In this document: piece after piece, positions 30,343 to 39,084 of the stretch | Layout of the letters: each line of letters starts with the position of its first letter | How positions within the stretch are numbered: the stretch's first letter is position 1 | Assembly (NCBI RefSeq): GCF_001294335.1 | Contig: NZ_LGKG01000137.1 | Coordinates: 1-64,000, forward strand | Length of the DNA: 64,000 nt | DNA from: Streptomyces chattanoogensis | GTDB taxonomy: Bacteria; Actinomycetota; Actinomycetes; Streptomycetales; Streptomycetaceae | Reading direction: 5' to 3' | Notes under the pieces: model-generated | The model's input: the letters and a program-made list of their open reading frames with translations, nothing else | What the model was told of the DNA's origin: nothing | Databases searched by the model: none | Translations under genes and position numbers: made by a program

Positions 30343-32069
30343 TCCCCCGAGTCCACAAGCGCGGTTCGCGCACCATCGGCCTGCTCGCCTATCTCTACGG
30401 GCCCGGCCCCCACGAAGAGCACATCGACCCCCATCTCGTGGCGGCCTGGGACAGCTTCGCCCCCGACCCCGGCCGCGATCCGCAGGCCACCTACGAAGAC
30501 CTGCAGCAGCTCCTGGACCAGCCGGTCGAGGCGCTGTCCCCGTCGCGCCGCCCGGCCAAGCACGTGTGGCACCTGTCGGTGAGGGCCGCGCCCGACGATC
30601 CGATCCTGACCGACGAGCAGTGGGCAGACATCGCCCGGCGCATGGTCGCGGCAACCGGCATCGCGCCGGCCGACGACAGCGCAGGCTGCCGCTGGGCGGC
30701 CGTACGCCACGCGGACGACCACATCCACATCATCGCCACCCTGGTGCGCGAGGACGGCCGCAAGCCACGGCTGAACAACGACGCCAAAGGCTCCCAGGCC
30801 GAAGCTCGCCTGATCGAAGCCGAGTACGGCCTCAAGCAGCTCAACACCGGTGACGGAACCGCAGCCAAGCGTCCGACGAGCGCCGAACGCCACAAGGCCG
30901 AACGGGAGGGCAGGGATCTGACCCCGCGCGAGGAGCTGCGCGAGACCGTCCGCCGAGCGGTGGCCGGCGCCCAGGGCGAGGAGGAGTTCTTCGGCCGGCT
31001 CTCCGCGGCTGGCCTGCTGATCCACAAGCGCACCGCCCCCTCCGGTGACCTGCTCGGATACAAGGTCGCACTGCCCGATGACCGCAACGAAGAAGACGAA
31101 CCCGTCTTCTATGCGGGCTCCACCCTCTCGCCCGACCTGTCACTGCCCCGCATCCGCGAACGCTGGTCCACCGACAGCGAGGCGGGCCCGCGCACCGAGA
31201 CGTCATCGCAGAGGGCCGCCGGGGCTGCTGCGCCGAGCGGTCCGGCTTCGGCGCGGCGCCGGGCGGCGAGCGCGGCGTGGCAGGCGGTACTGGTCATCGA
31301 CCACGGCGAGGACACGGTGGCCGCCGCGCACATCGCCGCGGCCGGGGAGGTCCTGGACGCACTCGCCAAAACCTCCGCCGCACACACCCGTAAGCAACTC
31401 CGCGAGGCGGCCTTCGTTTTCGAGCGAGCGTCCCACTCCCACGTGAAGGCCGAGCGCGGCCACGACCGCGCCCTGCGCCAGGCCGCCCGCGACCTCGTCT
31501 ACAGCGGCCCCGCCCTCGGGCGCGGAGAGGACGGGGCCACCACCGCCCTGGTCATCGACATGCTGTTCTTCCTTGTCACCGCCGCCGCCCACTGGCACGG
31601 CAAGAAGGAACACGCCCAGCAGGCCGCAGCCGCCCGCCAGGCAGGCGAACACCTGCGTGCCGCCTACCGGGTCGCTGCCCAGCACCCGCTCGCTGTCCTG
31701 CAGCACCGGGGCCGCCGCCTGCCCCAGCCGCTGCATCGCCGCCAGGTCGCACACCTGCGTGAGGCAGTGCCGGAGCTGGCGGAGCAGATCCTGGCCGAGC
31801 CCGGCTGGTACGCCCTGGCCGCCACCCTCGCCGACGCCGAGGCCGCCGGCCACGAGCCCGCCGCCCTGCTCGCCGAGGCCGTCGCACGGCGCGAACTGGA
31901 CACCGCCGACTCCGTCAGCGACGTGCTGGTGTGGCGACTGCGGCGGTTGGCCGATCTGCCCGCCGATGCCTCCGCGATGCCCGAGCACGACACCACTACG
32001 CCGCAGACCACCGGACGCCCGAAGCGGCCCTCGGCCGACCGCGGCGACCGGCCCCGCAAGACGAGATGA
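30339..32069 (+). CDS. Relaxase (MOB, VirD2-like)
   Basis: 576 residues. The three-histidine metal motif is clear: RHADDHIHII with His124, His128 and His130. The N-terminal GLLAYLYGPG supplies Tyr18 and Tyr20 as candidates for the nicking tyrosine, and the LSVRAAPDD strand precedes the helix as in MobA/MobP relaxases. The C-terminal 300 residues are helical, Ala-rich with no helicase motif. It cuts and covalently carries the transferred strand. ATGA overlap with mobC defines a relaxosome operon. Confidence 0.85.
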   Translation: MIPRVHKRGSRTIGLLAYLYGPGPHEEHIDPHLVAAWDSFAPDPGRDPQATYEDLQQLLDQPVEALSPSRRPAKHVWHLSVRAAPDDPILTDEQWADIARRMVAATGIAPADDSAGCRWAAVRHADDHIHIIATLVREDGRKPRLNNDAKGSQAEARLIEAEYGLKQLNTGDGTAAKRPTSAERHKAEREGRDLTPREELRETVRRAVAGAQGEEEFFGRLSAAGLLIHKRTAPSGDLLGYKVALPDDRNEEDEPVFYAGSTLSPDLSLPRIRERWSTDSEAGPRTETSSQRAAGAAAPSGPASARRRAASAAWQAVLVIDHGEDTVAAAHIAAAGEVLDALAKTSAAHTRKQLREAAFVFERASHSHVKAERGHDRALRQAARDLVYSGPALGRGEDGATTALVIDMLFFLVTAAAHWHGKKEHAQQAAAARQAGEHLRAAYRVAAQHPLAVLQHRGRRLPQPLHRRQVAHLREAVPELAEQILAEPGWYALAATLADAEAAGHEPAALLAEAVARRELDTADSVSDVLVWRLRRLADLPADASAMPEHDTTTPQTTGRPKRPSADRGDRPRKTR

Positions 32070-32150
32070 ATTCCGAAGTTCGCGAGTTGCGGCAGGTCAG
32101 GACGCTGGGGCACTCTCCCTGTGGCCGACAGACGACGAAAAAGGAGCCGC

Positions 32151-32597
32151 ATGTTCCGACGACGCGCTCGTGACCGAGAGTTCCGCGAAGCCCAGCTCGC
32201 GGGCCATGCGCTGCTGCAGATGCACGCGAACCAGCCGGCGCCCGACTTCGCCCGCCCGGCCACCGCGTCGGCACCGGCCGCGCCCATCACCGAGGAGGTT
32301 CCCGACTTCCTGCCGCCGGACCTGCGGGTGCCCTCCCGCGACGAGGTGGAGGGAATGATGATGCGCTGGGAGCAGCCGCTCGTCCTCGACGGCGAGGTGC
32401 GCGAGTGCCCGCAGTGCGGCGCATACCGGGACTGGATCGTTTTCAGCATGCGCGACGACACGATCTGGCTGCGCTGCCGGGCTGGCCACAACACCGCGGA
32501 GCCGCGCCTGGACGCAGCCTGGTACAACCGCAACTCCGGTCCCGTCGACGCCTTCCACCCCACCCTCGAAGAGGGCCTGCGCCACTGCGGCCACTAA
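32151..32597 (+). CDS. Hypothetical zinc-ribbon-like protein
   Basis: 148 residues from the ATG at 32151 (AAGGAG upstream; an earlier GTG is not used). Basic N-terminus (MFRRRARDREFREAQ), then ECPQCGAYRDWIVF and LRCRAGHNTAEPRLDAAWYNRN with Cys/His spacing suited to a zinc site. Follows the relaxase gene by about 80 bases in the same direction. Family unknown. Confidence 0.65.
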   Translation: MFRRRARDREFREAQLAGHALLQMHANQPAPDFARPATASAPAAPITEEVPDFLPPDLRVPSRDEVEGMMMRWEQPLVLDGEVRECPQCGAYRDWIVFSMRDDTIWLRCRAGHNTAEPRLDAAWYNRNSGPVDAFHPTLEEGLRHCGH

Positions 32598-32680
32598 CTA
32601 CCCGTAACCCCTACCCCGCCGGCAGCGGAACCGCGTCGGCCCAGTCAGCCCATCCGCTCCGCACCACCTAGGGGTTTCGC

Positions 32681-33376
32681 ATGCGCCGTGACACCACCAC
32701 CATCCTCGCCCTGAGCACGCTCGCGGCTCTGGCCCTGGCGGGCTGCTCCACCGACAGCTCCACGTCCTCCGCCCCGTCGGCGACGGCAGCGTCCGCGCCC
32801 CACACGGGCAAAGACACGGCGGCAGCCAAGCCACTGTCCTCGGCCGCGCTGAGCAAGCGGCTCCTGAACGAGAGTGACCTGGGCGAGGGCTACACCCGGA
32901 AGCGGCAGCGCCCCGCGGCGCACGACGACGTCACGGTGATCGGCTGCCCGGCGCTGGAGAAGCTCGGCGGCGACGCGGCCACCGGCGCCAGCCTCGAATT
33001 CCCTCGCAAGGCGAAGGCGTCCTTCACGTACGCCGGCGGCAGCAACTCCGAGGTGAGCGAGGAGCTGTACAGCGACACTGCATCGAAGCTGTCCAACGGC
33101 ATCGGCAAGATCTTCGGCGCGATGGCCTCCTGCCCGAAGTACCAAGTCGTCTCGGGCAGCACCGCCATCGACATGGCCACCCAGACGACCACCGCCCCTG
33201 ACCTTGGCGAGGAGCGGTGGAGCCAGCTGCTCACCTACTCCGCCGGCGGGCAGCGCAGCGTCGTCAAGCAGACGGCGATCCGCACCGGCAACGTGCTGGT
33301 GATCGTCTCCGGCTCGCCGGGGCTGGTGGACGCTCACCTGGACAAGGCGCTCGACAAGGCCCAGGGCACCAGCTGA
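32681..33376 (+). CDS. Secreted lipoprotein
   Basis: 231 residues with a signal peptide and lipobox LALAGCST (Cys21), then a Ser/Ala-rich spacer and a folded domain from about 52. The domain has a pattern often seen in actinobacterial surface lipoproteins (RLLNESDLGEGYTRKRQR, VIGCPALEKLGG, with Cys88 and Cys145 that could pair). No enzymatic motif. On a conjugative element a lipoprotein may give surface exclusion or sensing; that is inference. A strong terminator follows. Confidence 0.75.
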   Translation: MRRDTTTILALSTLAALALAGCSTDSSTSSAPSATAASAPHTGKDTAAAKPLSSAALSKRLLNESDLGEGYTRKRQRPAAHDDVTVIGCPALEKLGGDAATGASLEFPRKAKASFTYAGGSNSEVSEELYSDTASKLSNGIGKIFGAMASCPKYQVVSGSTAIDMATQTTTAPDLGEERWSQLLTYSAGGQRSVVKQTAIRTGNVLVIVSGSPGLVDAHLDKALDKAQGTS

Positions 33377-33385
33377 TCACACCGC

Positions 33386-33435
33386 AAGCAGCGCTGCCCC
33401 TTGCCCGTAGGTACGGGCAAGGGGCAGCGCTGCTT
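33386..33435 (+). terminator. 24-bp perfect hairpin after lipoprotein gene
   Basis: Arms 33386-33409 and 33412-33435 are perfectly complementary with only two unpaired bases, starting 10 bases after the lipoprotein stop. Exceptionally long stem without a T-tract, as in Streptomyces. Confidence 0.85.
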
Positions 33436-33708
33436 ACACCGGTCGCCTCCGGCAGAACGGCGGCGCCACGGAAGAGCGGCAGAGGGCATAGGCAGTGGGC
33501 AGGTAGAAAGGCGGCCGGGCACCGTTCCCGCATAAGGGCTCGAGGGCCCGAGGTGAATTCCTGGGTGTGTTCCCGGCCGCCCATCTACCCGTCCACATCC
33601 GACCGGGCTGTACCGGCACGTGCGCTGATGCACACTGCCTCAGCCGATACGCAAACTTCACCGGGCAGGCCGATGCCGCTGCCGGAGGGGCCAGGGGAAA
33701 TACGCAAA

Positions 33709-33735
33709 CCCGGCAGGCTCAAAGAGCCTGCCGGG
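33709..33735 (-). terminator. 12-bp hairpin downstream of 33768 gene
   Basis: CCCGGCAGGCTC (33709-33720), AAA, GAGCCTGCCGGG (33724-33735): perfect stem with a 3-base loop. It lies 33 bases past the stop of the minus-strand gene at 33768. Confidence 0.7.
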
Positions 33736-33767
33736 CAACGTAGTTATGGCGCCGTCACCATGAGCAC

Positions 33768-34661
33768 TCACGAGGGCACTGGGTTCGAGTCCGCCTCTGC
33801 GATGGGCCGCTGGATCGTGACCAGGCGCTCGCGCCGTACGCGGATCTCGGCGATGCGTTCCTCGGCGGGAAGATAGACGAGGAGGTCGGTGTGGCTTGCC
33901 CTTCCTCGGTCGGCCATGGCCACAACGAAGTGCGTCTGGGCGCATCCCGACAGGGTGTACACGTCGCCGGACCTGAGGGAGCTGGCGCGGTCGTCGAACA
34001 CGTCGAGCGTGCGGTTCGCCCACTCGGCAGCCTTTGCCTGCATGTGGGGCAGGGTGTAGGTCTGGCGGGAGATCTCGGCCTCCTCCCAGTGGAGTCGGCA
34101 CGGCGCGCATTCGTTGGGGGCGCCCGGGTTGGGGCCGGCCAGCTGCCGCTCGCAGTAGGCGTTGCCGGTCACGGAGTTCCGGTGGTGCCCAGTCACCAGA
34201 TTCGTTCGGCCCCTGGGGGTCCACAGCAGGCTGTCGTCGCCGTGGCACGGCTCGCCGCCGGGCATGACCAGCTCGCCTGCCCGTTGCCGGAAGCGGTCGA
34301 GGGCCTCGCTGAGGCGGGTGCAGTTGGCGCATACGCGCCGAGCAGAGGAGCGGCGGACTTCGAGCGGCTTGCCGCAGTAGCCCAGCAGGTGGCCCGGGAT
34401 CGGCCGGTGCGCAGTGGCGCTGGCGCCCGTGCCGACGGCGGGCCGGGCATCCGGCTCACCGCCGGGGTGCGGCGGCGTGGCGAGAATGAGCCAGGCTCGT
34501 GCACAGCTCTGGCACTGGGAGTGTGCCGTGTGCTCGGCGATGGGCGCGAGATCGGCTGAGTGCGTGGCGCACGCCGTCAGCGGCTCGGTATCGAGCAGGA
34601 CTCCGTGGTGGGCGGTCCCGTTCGTGGGGCCGATGGCGAGCCGGATCAAGGGCAGGGACAA
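33768..34661 (-). CDS. Cysteine-rich hypothetical protein
   Basis: 297 residues from a TTG at 34661 with a perfect AGGAGG 5-6 bases upstream; longer frames have no ribosome site. Several Cys pairs: CQSCARAW, GYCGK, CANCTRLSEAL, CERQLA...CAPCRLHW (CxxC units about residues 76-79, 132-135, 188-191), suggesting zinc binding. The last 80 residues contain a beta-strand-rich segment (SGDVYTLSGCAQTHFVVAMADRG). No family recognised. It is the last gene of a minus-strand group with DUF317-type proteins. Confidence 0.65.
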   Translation of the reverse strand: MSLPLIRLAIGPTNGTAHHGVLLDTEPLTACATHSADLAPIAEHTAHSQCQSCARAWLILATPPHPGGEPDARPAVGTGASATAHRPIPGHLLGYCGKPLEVRRSSARRVCANCTRLSEALDRFRQRAGELVMPGGEPCHGDDSLLWTPRGRTNLVTGHHRNSVTGNAYCERQLAGPNPGAPNECAPCRLHWEEAEISRQTYTLPHMQAKAAEWANRTLDVFDDRASSLRSGDVYTLSGCAQTHFVVAMADRGRASHTDLLVYLPAEERIAEIRVRRERLVTIQRPIAEADSNPVPS

Positions 34662-34710
34662 GCAAACCTCCTGGAGGTAGACGTCAGGTGGGTGTGGGCG
34701 GGCGGTGGAT

Positions 34711-35169
34711 TTAGATGAAGTCGAAGCGGCCGGGCAGGGTGGCAAGCGTGCGTGCATCCTCGGCCGCTCGTTCGGCCTCCACCCGGGCATGCGTGATCGC
34801 GCAGGCGCCGTACTCGAGCTGGTTCAGCTCGCCGGCCTCGGTGCACCGGCCGTCTTCGATGACGTACCGGGCTACTGTGCGGACCGGGCCCGCGTCGGTG
34901 GGCAGGTCCGAGACCAGCGACAGCACCGATGCCCCGCATCGGTTGCTCGTGTCCGAGAGGGCCTCGTCCACAAGGCGCGTGAGCCGGTCGAATCGCTCCC
35001 CGCTCACGGGGCCGAGCGCGAACCAGTTGCTGCCCAGGTAGAGGACTTCCGCGAGTGCCTCCCGGTCGATGACGGGCCGTATGACGTGCAGGTAGTGCCG
35101 CCCCGGCCCGGCCGCCGCGATGGCGTCGGCGACCGCGAGCCGTCCAGGGGACATCTGTGAAACCGACAT
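34711..35169 (-). CDS. Hypothetical protein
   Basis: 152 residues from the ATG at 35169, preceded by AAAGGACCC; the longer frame upstream is not used. Predicted alpha/beta (RHYLHVIRPVIDREALAEVLYLG, GASVLSLVSDLPTDAGP). No family recognised. Between a Cys-rich gene and a DUF317 gene on the same strand. Confidence 0.6.
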   Translation of the reverse strand: MSVSQMSPGRLAVADAIAAAGPGRHYLHVIRPVIDREALAEVLYLGSNWFALGPVSGERFDRLTRLVDEALSDTSNRCGASVLSLVSDLPTDAGPVRTVARYVIEDGRCTEAGELNQLEYGACAITHARVEAERAAEDARTLATLPGRFDFI

Positions 35170-35236
35170 GGGTCCTTTCAAGGGGCCGATCGTCCGCCAT
35201 GTAGCGAACGCCGGTGGCTGGCGTGGATGCCGCTCG

Positions 35237-35923
35237 TCAGCTGCGGCGGACGACGGTAAGCCGCCCGTCGGCGCTGTCCGGCAGCGTGCGCCGCGGCACC
35301 GGCACCGGTGAGGCGAGCGAGGAGGCGAAGGCGGCGACCAGGTCGTGCGGAACGCTCGCACTGAAGCTGGCACACCACTGGTATGGGGCGCCCAGGACGG
35401 GTTCTGCCCATGCCTGCCAACCGGCAAGGTCCTCGCGCGGGTCCGCGTCGTGGATGAGCGGCGGCAGCGGCTCCAGGGAGACGTGGGTGGAGAAGGCGGG
35501 ATCGTTGGCGGTGGTGTGCGGACGGTCCAGGTCGCGGATCCAGCCCTGCGCGCTGAGTGCCGTCAACACCGCCTCGGGGCTCGCGAAGCCGACGTCGGGC
35601 GCATCGCGGGCGTCGAGGGCGACAAGGAGGTCGGCGAGTGCCTCGTGCGGCACGCCGGCGGTGAAGTACGCGTTCCACTCCGTCATGGCCGCCTCGGTGT
35701 GGGGGCGGGCGGACAGCTGCCAGGCCACGGGCAGTCCGCCGAGTTCGAACGGGTAGCTGGCGAGGATCCACTCGGCGCCGCGCAGCTCGTCCGGGCTCAC
35801 ATAGAGAAGGGTGTTGCGGGAGGTCGGCCACATGCGCCATCCGAGCCCGCTGAGGGTGTCGCCGATTCGCTCGGCGAGGGCGCCGTCGTCACCGGCCAGA
35901 TGGCGCGGCGTGACCCAGTACAC
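35237..35923 (-). CDS. DUF317-domain protein
   Basis: 228 residues from the GTG at 35923. YWVTPRHLAGD (residues 2-12) and GWRMWPTSRNTLLYVSPD (about 29-46) match DUF317, a Streptomyces plasmid-borne family with repeated copies of this fold; WIRDLDRPHTTANDP and LGAPYQWCASFSASVP form the second half. The coding frame seems to continue upstream (PIDPFHPDAPDP) to a stop near 36060 without a normal start codon, so the true N-terminus is uncertain. Function unknown. Confidence 0.65.
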   Translation of the reverse strand: MYWVTPRHLAGDDGALAERIGDTLSGLGWRMWPTSRNTLLYVSPDELRGAEWILASYPFELGGLPVAWQLSARPHTEAAMTEWNAYFTAGVPHEALADLLVALDARDAPDVGFASPEAVLTALSAQGWIRDLDRPHTTANDPAFSTHVSLEPLPPLIHDADPREDLAGWQAWAEPVLGAPYQWCASFSASVPHDLVAAFASSLASPVPVPRRTLPDSADGRLTVVRRS

Positions 35924-35999
35924 CGGGTCCGGCGCGTCGGGGTGGAAGGGGTCGATGGGGTGGTGCGGGTGCAGGGGCGCCTCCGTGGGTTCGGGGTGG

Positions 36000-36497
36000 T
36001 CACTGTCCGCCGCTGGGGCGGGTGCCGCGCCGTCGGCGCGGGGGTGGGTCAGTCGGCTGGTGCCAGGTCAGCGCGACAGCAACGTCGGGGGGAAGAGGCC
36101 CGAACTGCTCGGTCTCCTCGGGCTCCCTGATGAACACCACCGGCCGACCGCTCTCGTCGCGGGCGCCGACCACGTCGCCCGTGCGGTGGGACATGGGGAA
36201 ATCGGGGTTGATGGCGAGGCGGACCACGGCGTCGCGCCCGCAGGCGGACAGAAGGTCGAGCAGCTCGCCGACGGACAGCTCCGGCGAGGGCCCGAACTGC
36301 TCGGCCCCCTTGGACTCGGCGATGAACACGACCGGACGGCCGGTCTCGTCACGGGTGGGGACCACACCCCCCAGGCGGCGGGCCGTGGGGTCGAAGGGGT
36401 TGATCCTCAGGCGTACCACCGTGTCGCGGTCGCTGGCGGACAGGCGGTCGAGCAGCTCGCCGACGGTCGGCTCCGGCAGGTCCAAGGCATTCTCCAA
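36000..36497 (-). CDS. Protein with two tandem repeats
   Basis: 165 residues as read from TTG at 36497. Two copies of an about 57-residue unit: VGELLDRLSASDRDTVVRLR ... TRDETGRPVVFIAESK and VGELLDLLSACGRDAVVRLA ... ARDESGRPVVFIREPE, each followed by EQFGP. The frame is open upstream (RLTLLFVRDATLPLLLGG) to the end of the preceding gene, so the start is uncertain. Located between two DUF317-type genes; function unknown. Confidence 0.55.
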   Translation of the reverse strand: MENALDLPEPTVGELLDRLSASDRDTVVRLRINPFDPTARRLGGVVPTRDETGRPVVFIAESKGAEQFGPSPELSVGELLDLLSACGRDAVVRLAINPDFPMSHRTGDVVGARDESGRPVVFIREPEETEQFGPLPPDVAVALTWHQPTDPPPRRRRGTRPSGGQ

Positions 36498-36575
36498 GCA
36501 GTAGCGGGCGGGTTCGCCGCCCAGCAGCAGGGGCAGGGTTGCATCACGTACGAACAGCAGGGTGAGGCGGACAGA

Positions 36576-36929
36576 TCACAGCGGCCGAGCGGTGGCCAGT
36601 ACCTGGGCCACCGCTGTAGCGATGATCTCCGCTGGGGTCTCGGTGTCGAAGGACATCCGGTACCCGGGGACCTTCGCGGTGCCGGTCACAGCGATCACCC
36701 AGCCCTCGCCGTCGTCGCCGGGCCGGCCCATCGGGAACCAGCCGAGGTAGAACCGTCCGTCGCGAGAGTTGATGTGGACATCCGCCCGGTCGTCCACGAC
36801 GAGCTTGAAGCCAGCGTCCGTGAACTGGTCGATCACCTCCTGCGGCTGGCCGGGGCCGAGTTTCCAGGAGCGGGGCCGCAGAGCCTCAACCGTCGTGGCG
36901 AATCCGGGTGGGGCGACTTCAACAGTCAT
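36576..36929 (-). CDS. DUF317-like single-domain protein
   Basis: 117 residues from the ATG at 36929 (AGAGAGG 8 bases upstream; ATG at 36935 is an alternative). ADVHINSRDGRFYLGWFPMG, GEGWVIAVTG and MSFDTETPAEIIATAVAQVL resemble the second half of DUF317 proteins, like the one at 50717. First gene of the minus-strand group; the paired boxes at 37428-37461 lie about 500 bases upstream. Confidence 0.6.
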   Translation of the reverse strand: MTVEVAPPGFATTVEALRPRSWKLGPGQPQEVIDQFTDAGFKLVVDDRADVHINSRDGRFYLGWFPMGRPGDDGEGWVIAVTGTAKVPGYRMSFDTETPAEIIATAVAQVLATARPL

Positions 36930-36969
36930 CGGCATCACCTCTCTGACCTGGGGTTCCGGGGAAGGTCGT

Positions 36970-37962
36970 CTACGTTGACATGCCCCTGCAGCTTCCACCA
37001 GTCCTTTCGGGATCTTTCCTGTCTGCCCCCGGCGAACTGGCGAAAAAGTGGATGGAACCGCCGCAGCGCTCGGGCTGGGCATTGCCACGCTTCCGGCGCG
37101 TACCCGCCACCGCTCTCGCTCCCGACGCCACATGCGGCCCGCCGCACTCCGCACCGCAAACTTCATCCTGCGCCCCGGCGACCACGGACGATCTACCCGC
37201 CATCGAACGCGGATAGAGGAACGAGCAGCACCGCCGATATCTCGGCGAACCTGCGAGCGAGGAGGGGATCTCCATACGACGCCGCCGGCTGCCGGGCACA
37301 CCTGGCGCCTTCGGGCCCACGGACAGGGGCGCGACCGGAGGTTCAGTGGTGGTAATGCCGCGCCAGGAGCTAACCGCCGTGATCGCCGCGCCGTTCGGGC
37401 TGACGCTGCTGCCGGACTCCGATGTCCCGTACCGTCGAAGGTTGATCGTGTGCCACCGAAGCCTGAGCAGAGGAGGAGATCGTTGGACCCCAACTCCCCC
37501 TCGCCGGGCAGCCGTTTGTCTCTCCTGCTCCTCTTGCCAGTACAGCACGAGGAAGAGCGCAAGGAGGAGATCGTCGGACAGCAACTCCCCCTCGCCCGGC
37601 AGCCGCACTCGATTGGGGCGGGTACCGAGTCGGTCGTAGAAGATTTCGAGCGAGCCGATGGCACGTACGCGGCTACAGAGTTGGTCGTATCTCAGTTCAT
37701 GAGGGCCTATGCGCAACAGGCGGGAGGCGAGCTTGCTGTGTTCACAGCTCCACTGTCCGACGGTGCGAGGCAGGCCAGCCCACCGGCTGTAGGTGATTTC
37801 AGCGGTGCTCACGGCGCGCAGGCGCGTGCCGAGACGGTCGTATTCGAGCTTCCATGAACCGAGGGTGCGGGGCCGGCTGCCCAGCCGGTCGTAGGTGATT
37901 GTCGCATCACCGATTCCACGCAAACGGGTTCCGACCATGTCATATGTCAGCTCGATGTCCAT
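36970..37962 (-). CDS. YDRLGTR-repeat protein, disturbed C-terminus
   Basis: From the ATG at 37962 (GAGGCGGCGC upstream) the first about 150 residues are five to six copies of a 21-24-residue repeat with core Y-D-R-L-G-(T/S)-R-x-R-x-(I/L)-G. Then VRLPGEGELLSDDLLLALFL and VLYWQEEQERQ, a plausible natural end. Beyond about 37510 the frame stays open to 36970 but becomes Arg/Ser-rich and crosses a regulatory box, so it is probably not coding. An imperfect 42-bp direct duplication (37467-37506 and 37562-37602) repeats the RLPGEGEL segment in another frame and may have removed the original stop. Function unknown. Confidence 0.45.
   Translation of the reverse strand: MDIELTYDMVGTRLRGIGDATITYDRLGSRPRTLGSWKLEYDRLGTRLRAVSTAEITYSRWAGLPRTVGQWSCEHSKLASRLLRIGPHELRYDQLCSRVRAIGSLEIFYDRLGTRPNRVRLPGEGELLSDDLLLALFLVLYWQEEQERQTAARRGGVGVQRSPPLLRLRWHTINLRRYGTSESGSSVSPNGAAITAVSSWRGITTTEPPVAPLSVGPKAPGVPGSRRRRMEIPSSLAGSPRYRRCCSFLYPRSMAGRSSVVAGAQDEVCGAECGGPHVASGARAVAGTRRKRGNAQPERCGGSIHFFASSPGADRKDPERTGGSCRGMST
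37428..37461 (-). promoter_or_regulatory. Paired CTTCG(G/A)(T/C)GG(C/T)AC boxes
   Basis: On the minus strand CTTCGGTGGCACACG (37461-37447) and CTTCGACGGTACG (37440-37428), the second followed by GGACATCGGA. The same pair occurs in the other orientation at 38237-38300. Likely binding sites of one regulator. Confidence 0.45.
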
Positions 37963-38236
37963 GCGCCGCCTCACTTCTGGGAAGGACGCCGCGCTGGCCG
38001 GGGCCGGTGGTGCGGGGCGGACCCCACGAGTGCACCCAGACTGCCGGACCCTTCCGCATAGGACTAAGCCGCGAATCATGACGGTCAGCGACTTCTCCGC
38101 GAAGGCCGGATCCAGCCTCGCACTTTCGACCACCTCTCGCACGACGGCAATCTGGGGGCCTCGCGGCATGCCCGCCGACCAGAGTTGCGCTCGACCTTGA
38201 GGTGGCTGACCTGCTGAGTTGACTGAAGCGGTCAAA

Positions 38237-38300
38237 CTTCGATGGCACGAACCTCGCGGTCATCCCCTTTCAGTGACAACGCTCAATCTCCGATGGCACG
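38237..38300 (+). promoter_or_regulatory. Paired CT(T/C)CGATGGCACG boxes
   Basis: CTTCGATGGCACG (38237-38249) and CTCCGATGGCACG (38288-38300), the latter followed by GGACATCCGA. They lie 54-117 bases upstream of the DUF6233 gene start. Compare 37428-37461. Confidence 0.45.
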
Positions 38301-38353
38301 GGACATCCGATGCCGACGAGGCAGCGAGCACCAGGAAGCGTAATATCGAACAC

Positions 38354-38692
38354 GTGCGCGACACATCTCCTCTGCCTGACGACCTGTCTCGGCTCAGCGT
38401 GATCGCGACCTACCTCCAGCTGGAGCTGAACCGCGTGCACCGCCGCATTGTCGAGGTCGAGCAGCAGGAGGCTGCACGCAAAGCCTCCGTCCGCGCAGTG
38501 CCGCCGCCGGACTGGACGGTACAGCTGAACGTAGGCGCCGACCCACGCCCCGTGGCCGTCCATCACGGTGAGTGCACGAAGGGACAGCCCAGGGTGCGAC
38601 CGATCACCCGGCGCGACGCCATCGAGGCGCTGGCCGCCGGCGTGGAGGCGTGTGGGCTGTGCCGCCCCGACCGCGAACTCCGGATCGACTGA
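38354..38692 (+). CDS. DUF6233-family protein
   Basis: 112 residues from the GTG at 38354. PLPDDLSRLSVIATYLQLEL, RRIVEVEQQEAAR and VHHGECTKGQPRVRPITRRDA ... GVEACGLCRPDREL match DUF6233, a Streptomyces family often present in several copies with mobile-element genes. The Cys/His residues (HHGEC...CGLC) may bind zinc. Paired sequence boxes lie directly upstream. Function unknown. Confidence 0.75.
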   Translation: MRDTSPLPDDLSRLSVIATYLQLELNRVHRRIVEVEQQEAARKASVRAVPPPDWTVQLNVGADPRPVAVHHGECTKGQPRVRPITRRDAIEALAAGVEACGLCRPDRELRID

Positions 38693-38756
38693 GCTCCCTG
38701 CGCGGGAATGCAGCCCGGGCCCGGGGGATTATGTGGCTGAGAAGAAAGGTTCCGCC

Positions 38757-38933
38757 GTGACGACACCCGCCCCCGCACCGACCACCGCGCCGCTGTCCTG
38801 CCCGCCTAAAGAGATCGGACGCTGCGCCGCCTGCCAGCAGCCCTGCCACCGCTACGGTCATGGCGCCAACCCGCTGTGCGCCTCGTGCCGCGCCAAGGTC
38901 GAAGCCAAGCGGGCCAAGGCCCCAGTCTTGTAG
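38757..38933 (+). CDS. Small zinc-ribbon protein (58 aa)
   Basis: GTG at 38757 with GAAAGG 8 bases upstream. Two Cys knuckles, GRCAACQQPC and PLCASCRAK, after a Thr/Pro-rich N-terminus. Typical of small plasmid zinc-ribbon proteins. Follows the DUF6233 gene by 64 bases. Confidence 0.6.
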   Translation: MTTPAPAPTTAPLSCPPKEIGRCAACQQPCHRYGHGANPLCASCRAKVEAKRAKAPVL

Positions 38934-39084
38934 CCACCACTGCCGGTTCCCCGCCTGTCCGTCACCCGCCCAACACGGCACACCGCCGCAGATCGCGGGC
39001 CGGGGAACCACCAGCAGCATCGATCAGCGACGCTCACTCTGCCGCGTCGCGTCGCCAATGCATCCGGCCTCTGGGTATCTCGGG

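Noticed and set aside
37962..38235. N-terminal extension of the YDRLGTR protein
   Set aside because: Cys/Pro/Arg-rich, overlaps the promoter boxes of the DUF6233 gene, and the ATG at 37962 has a ribosome site.
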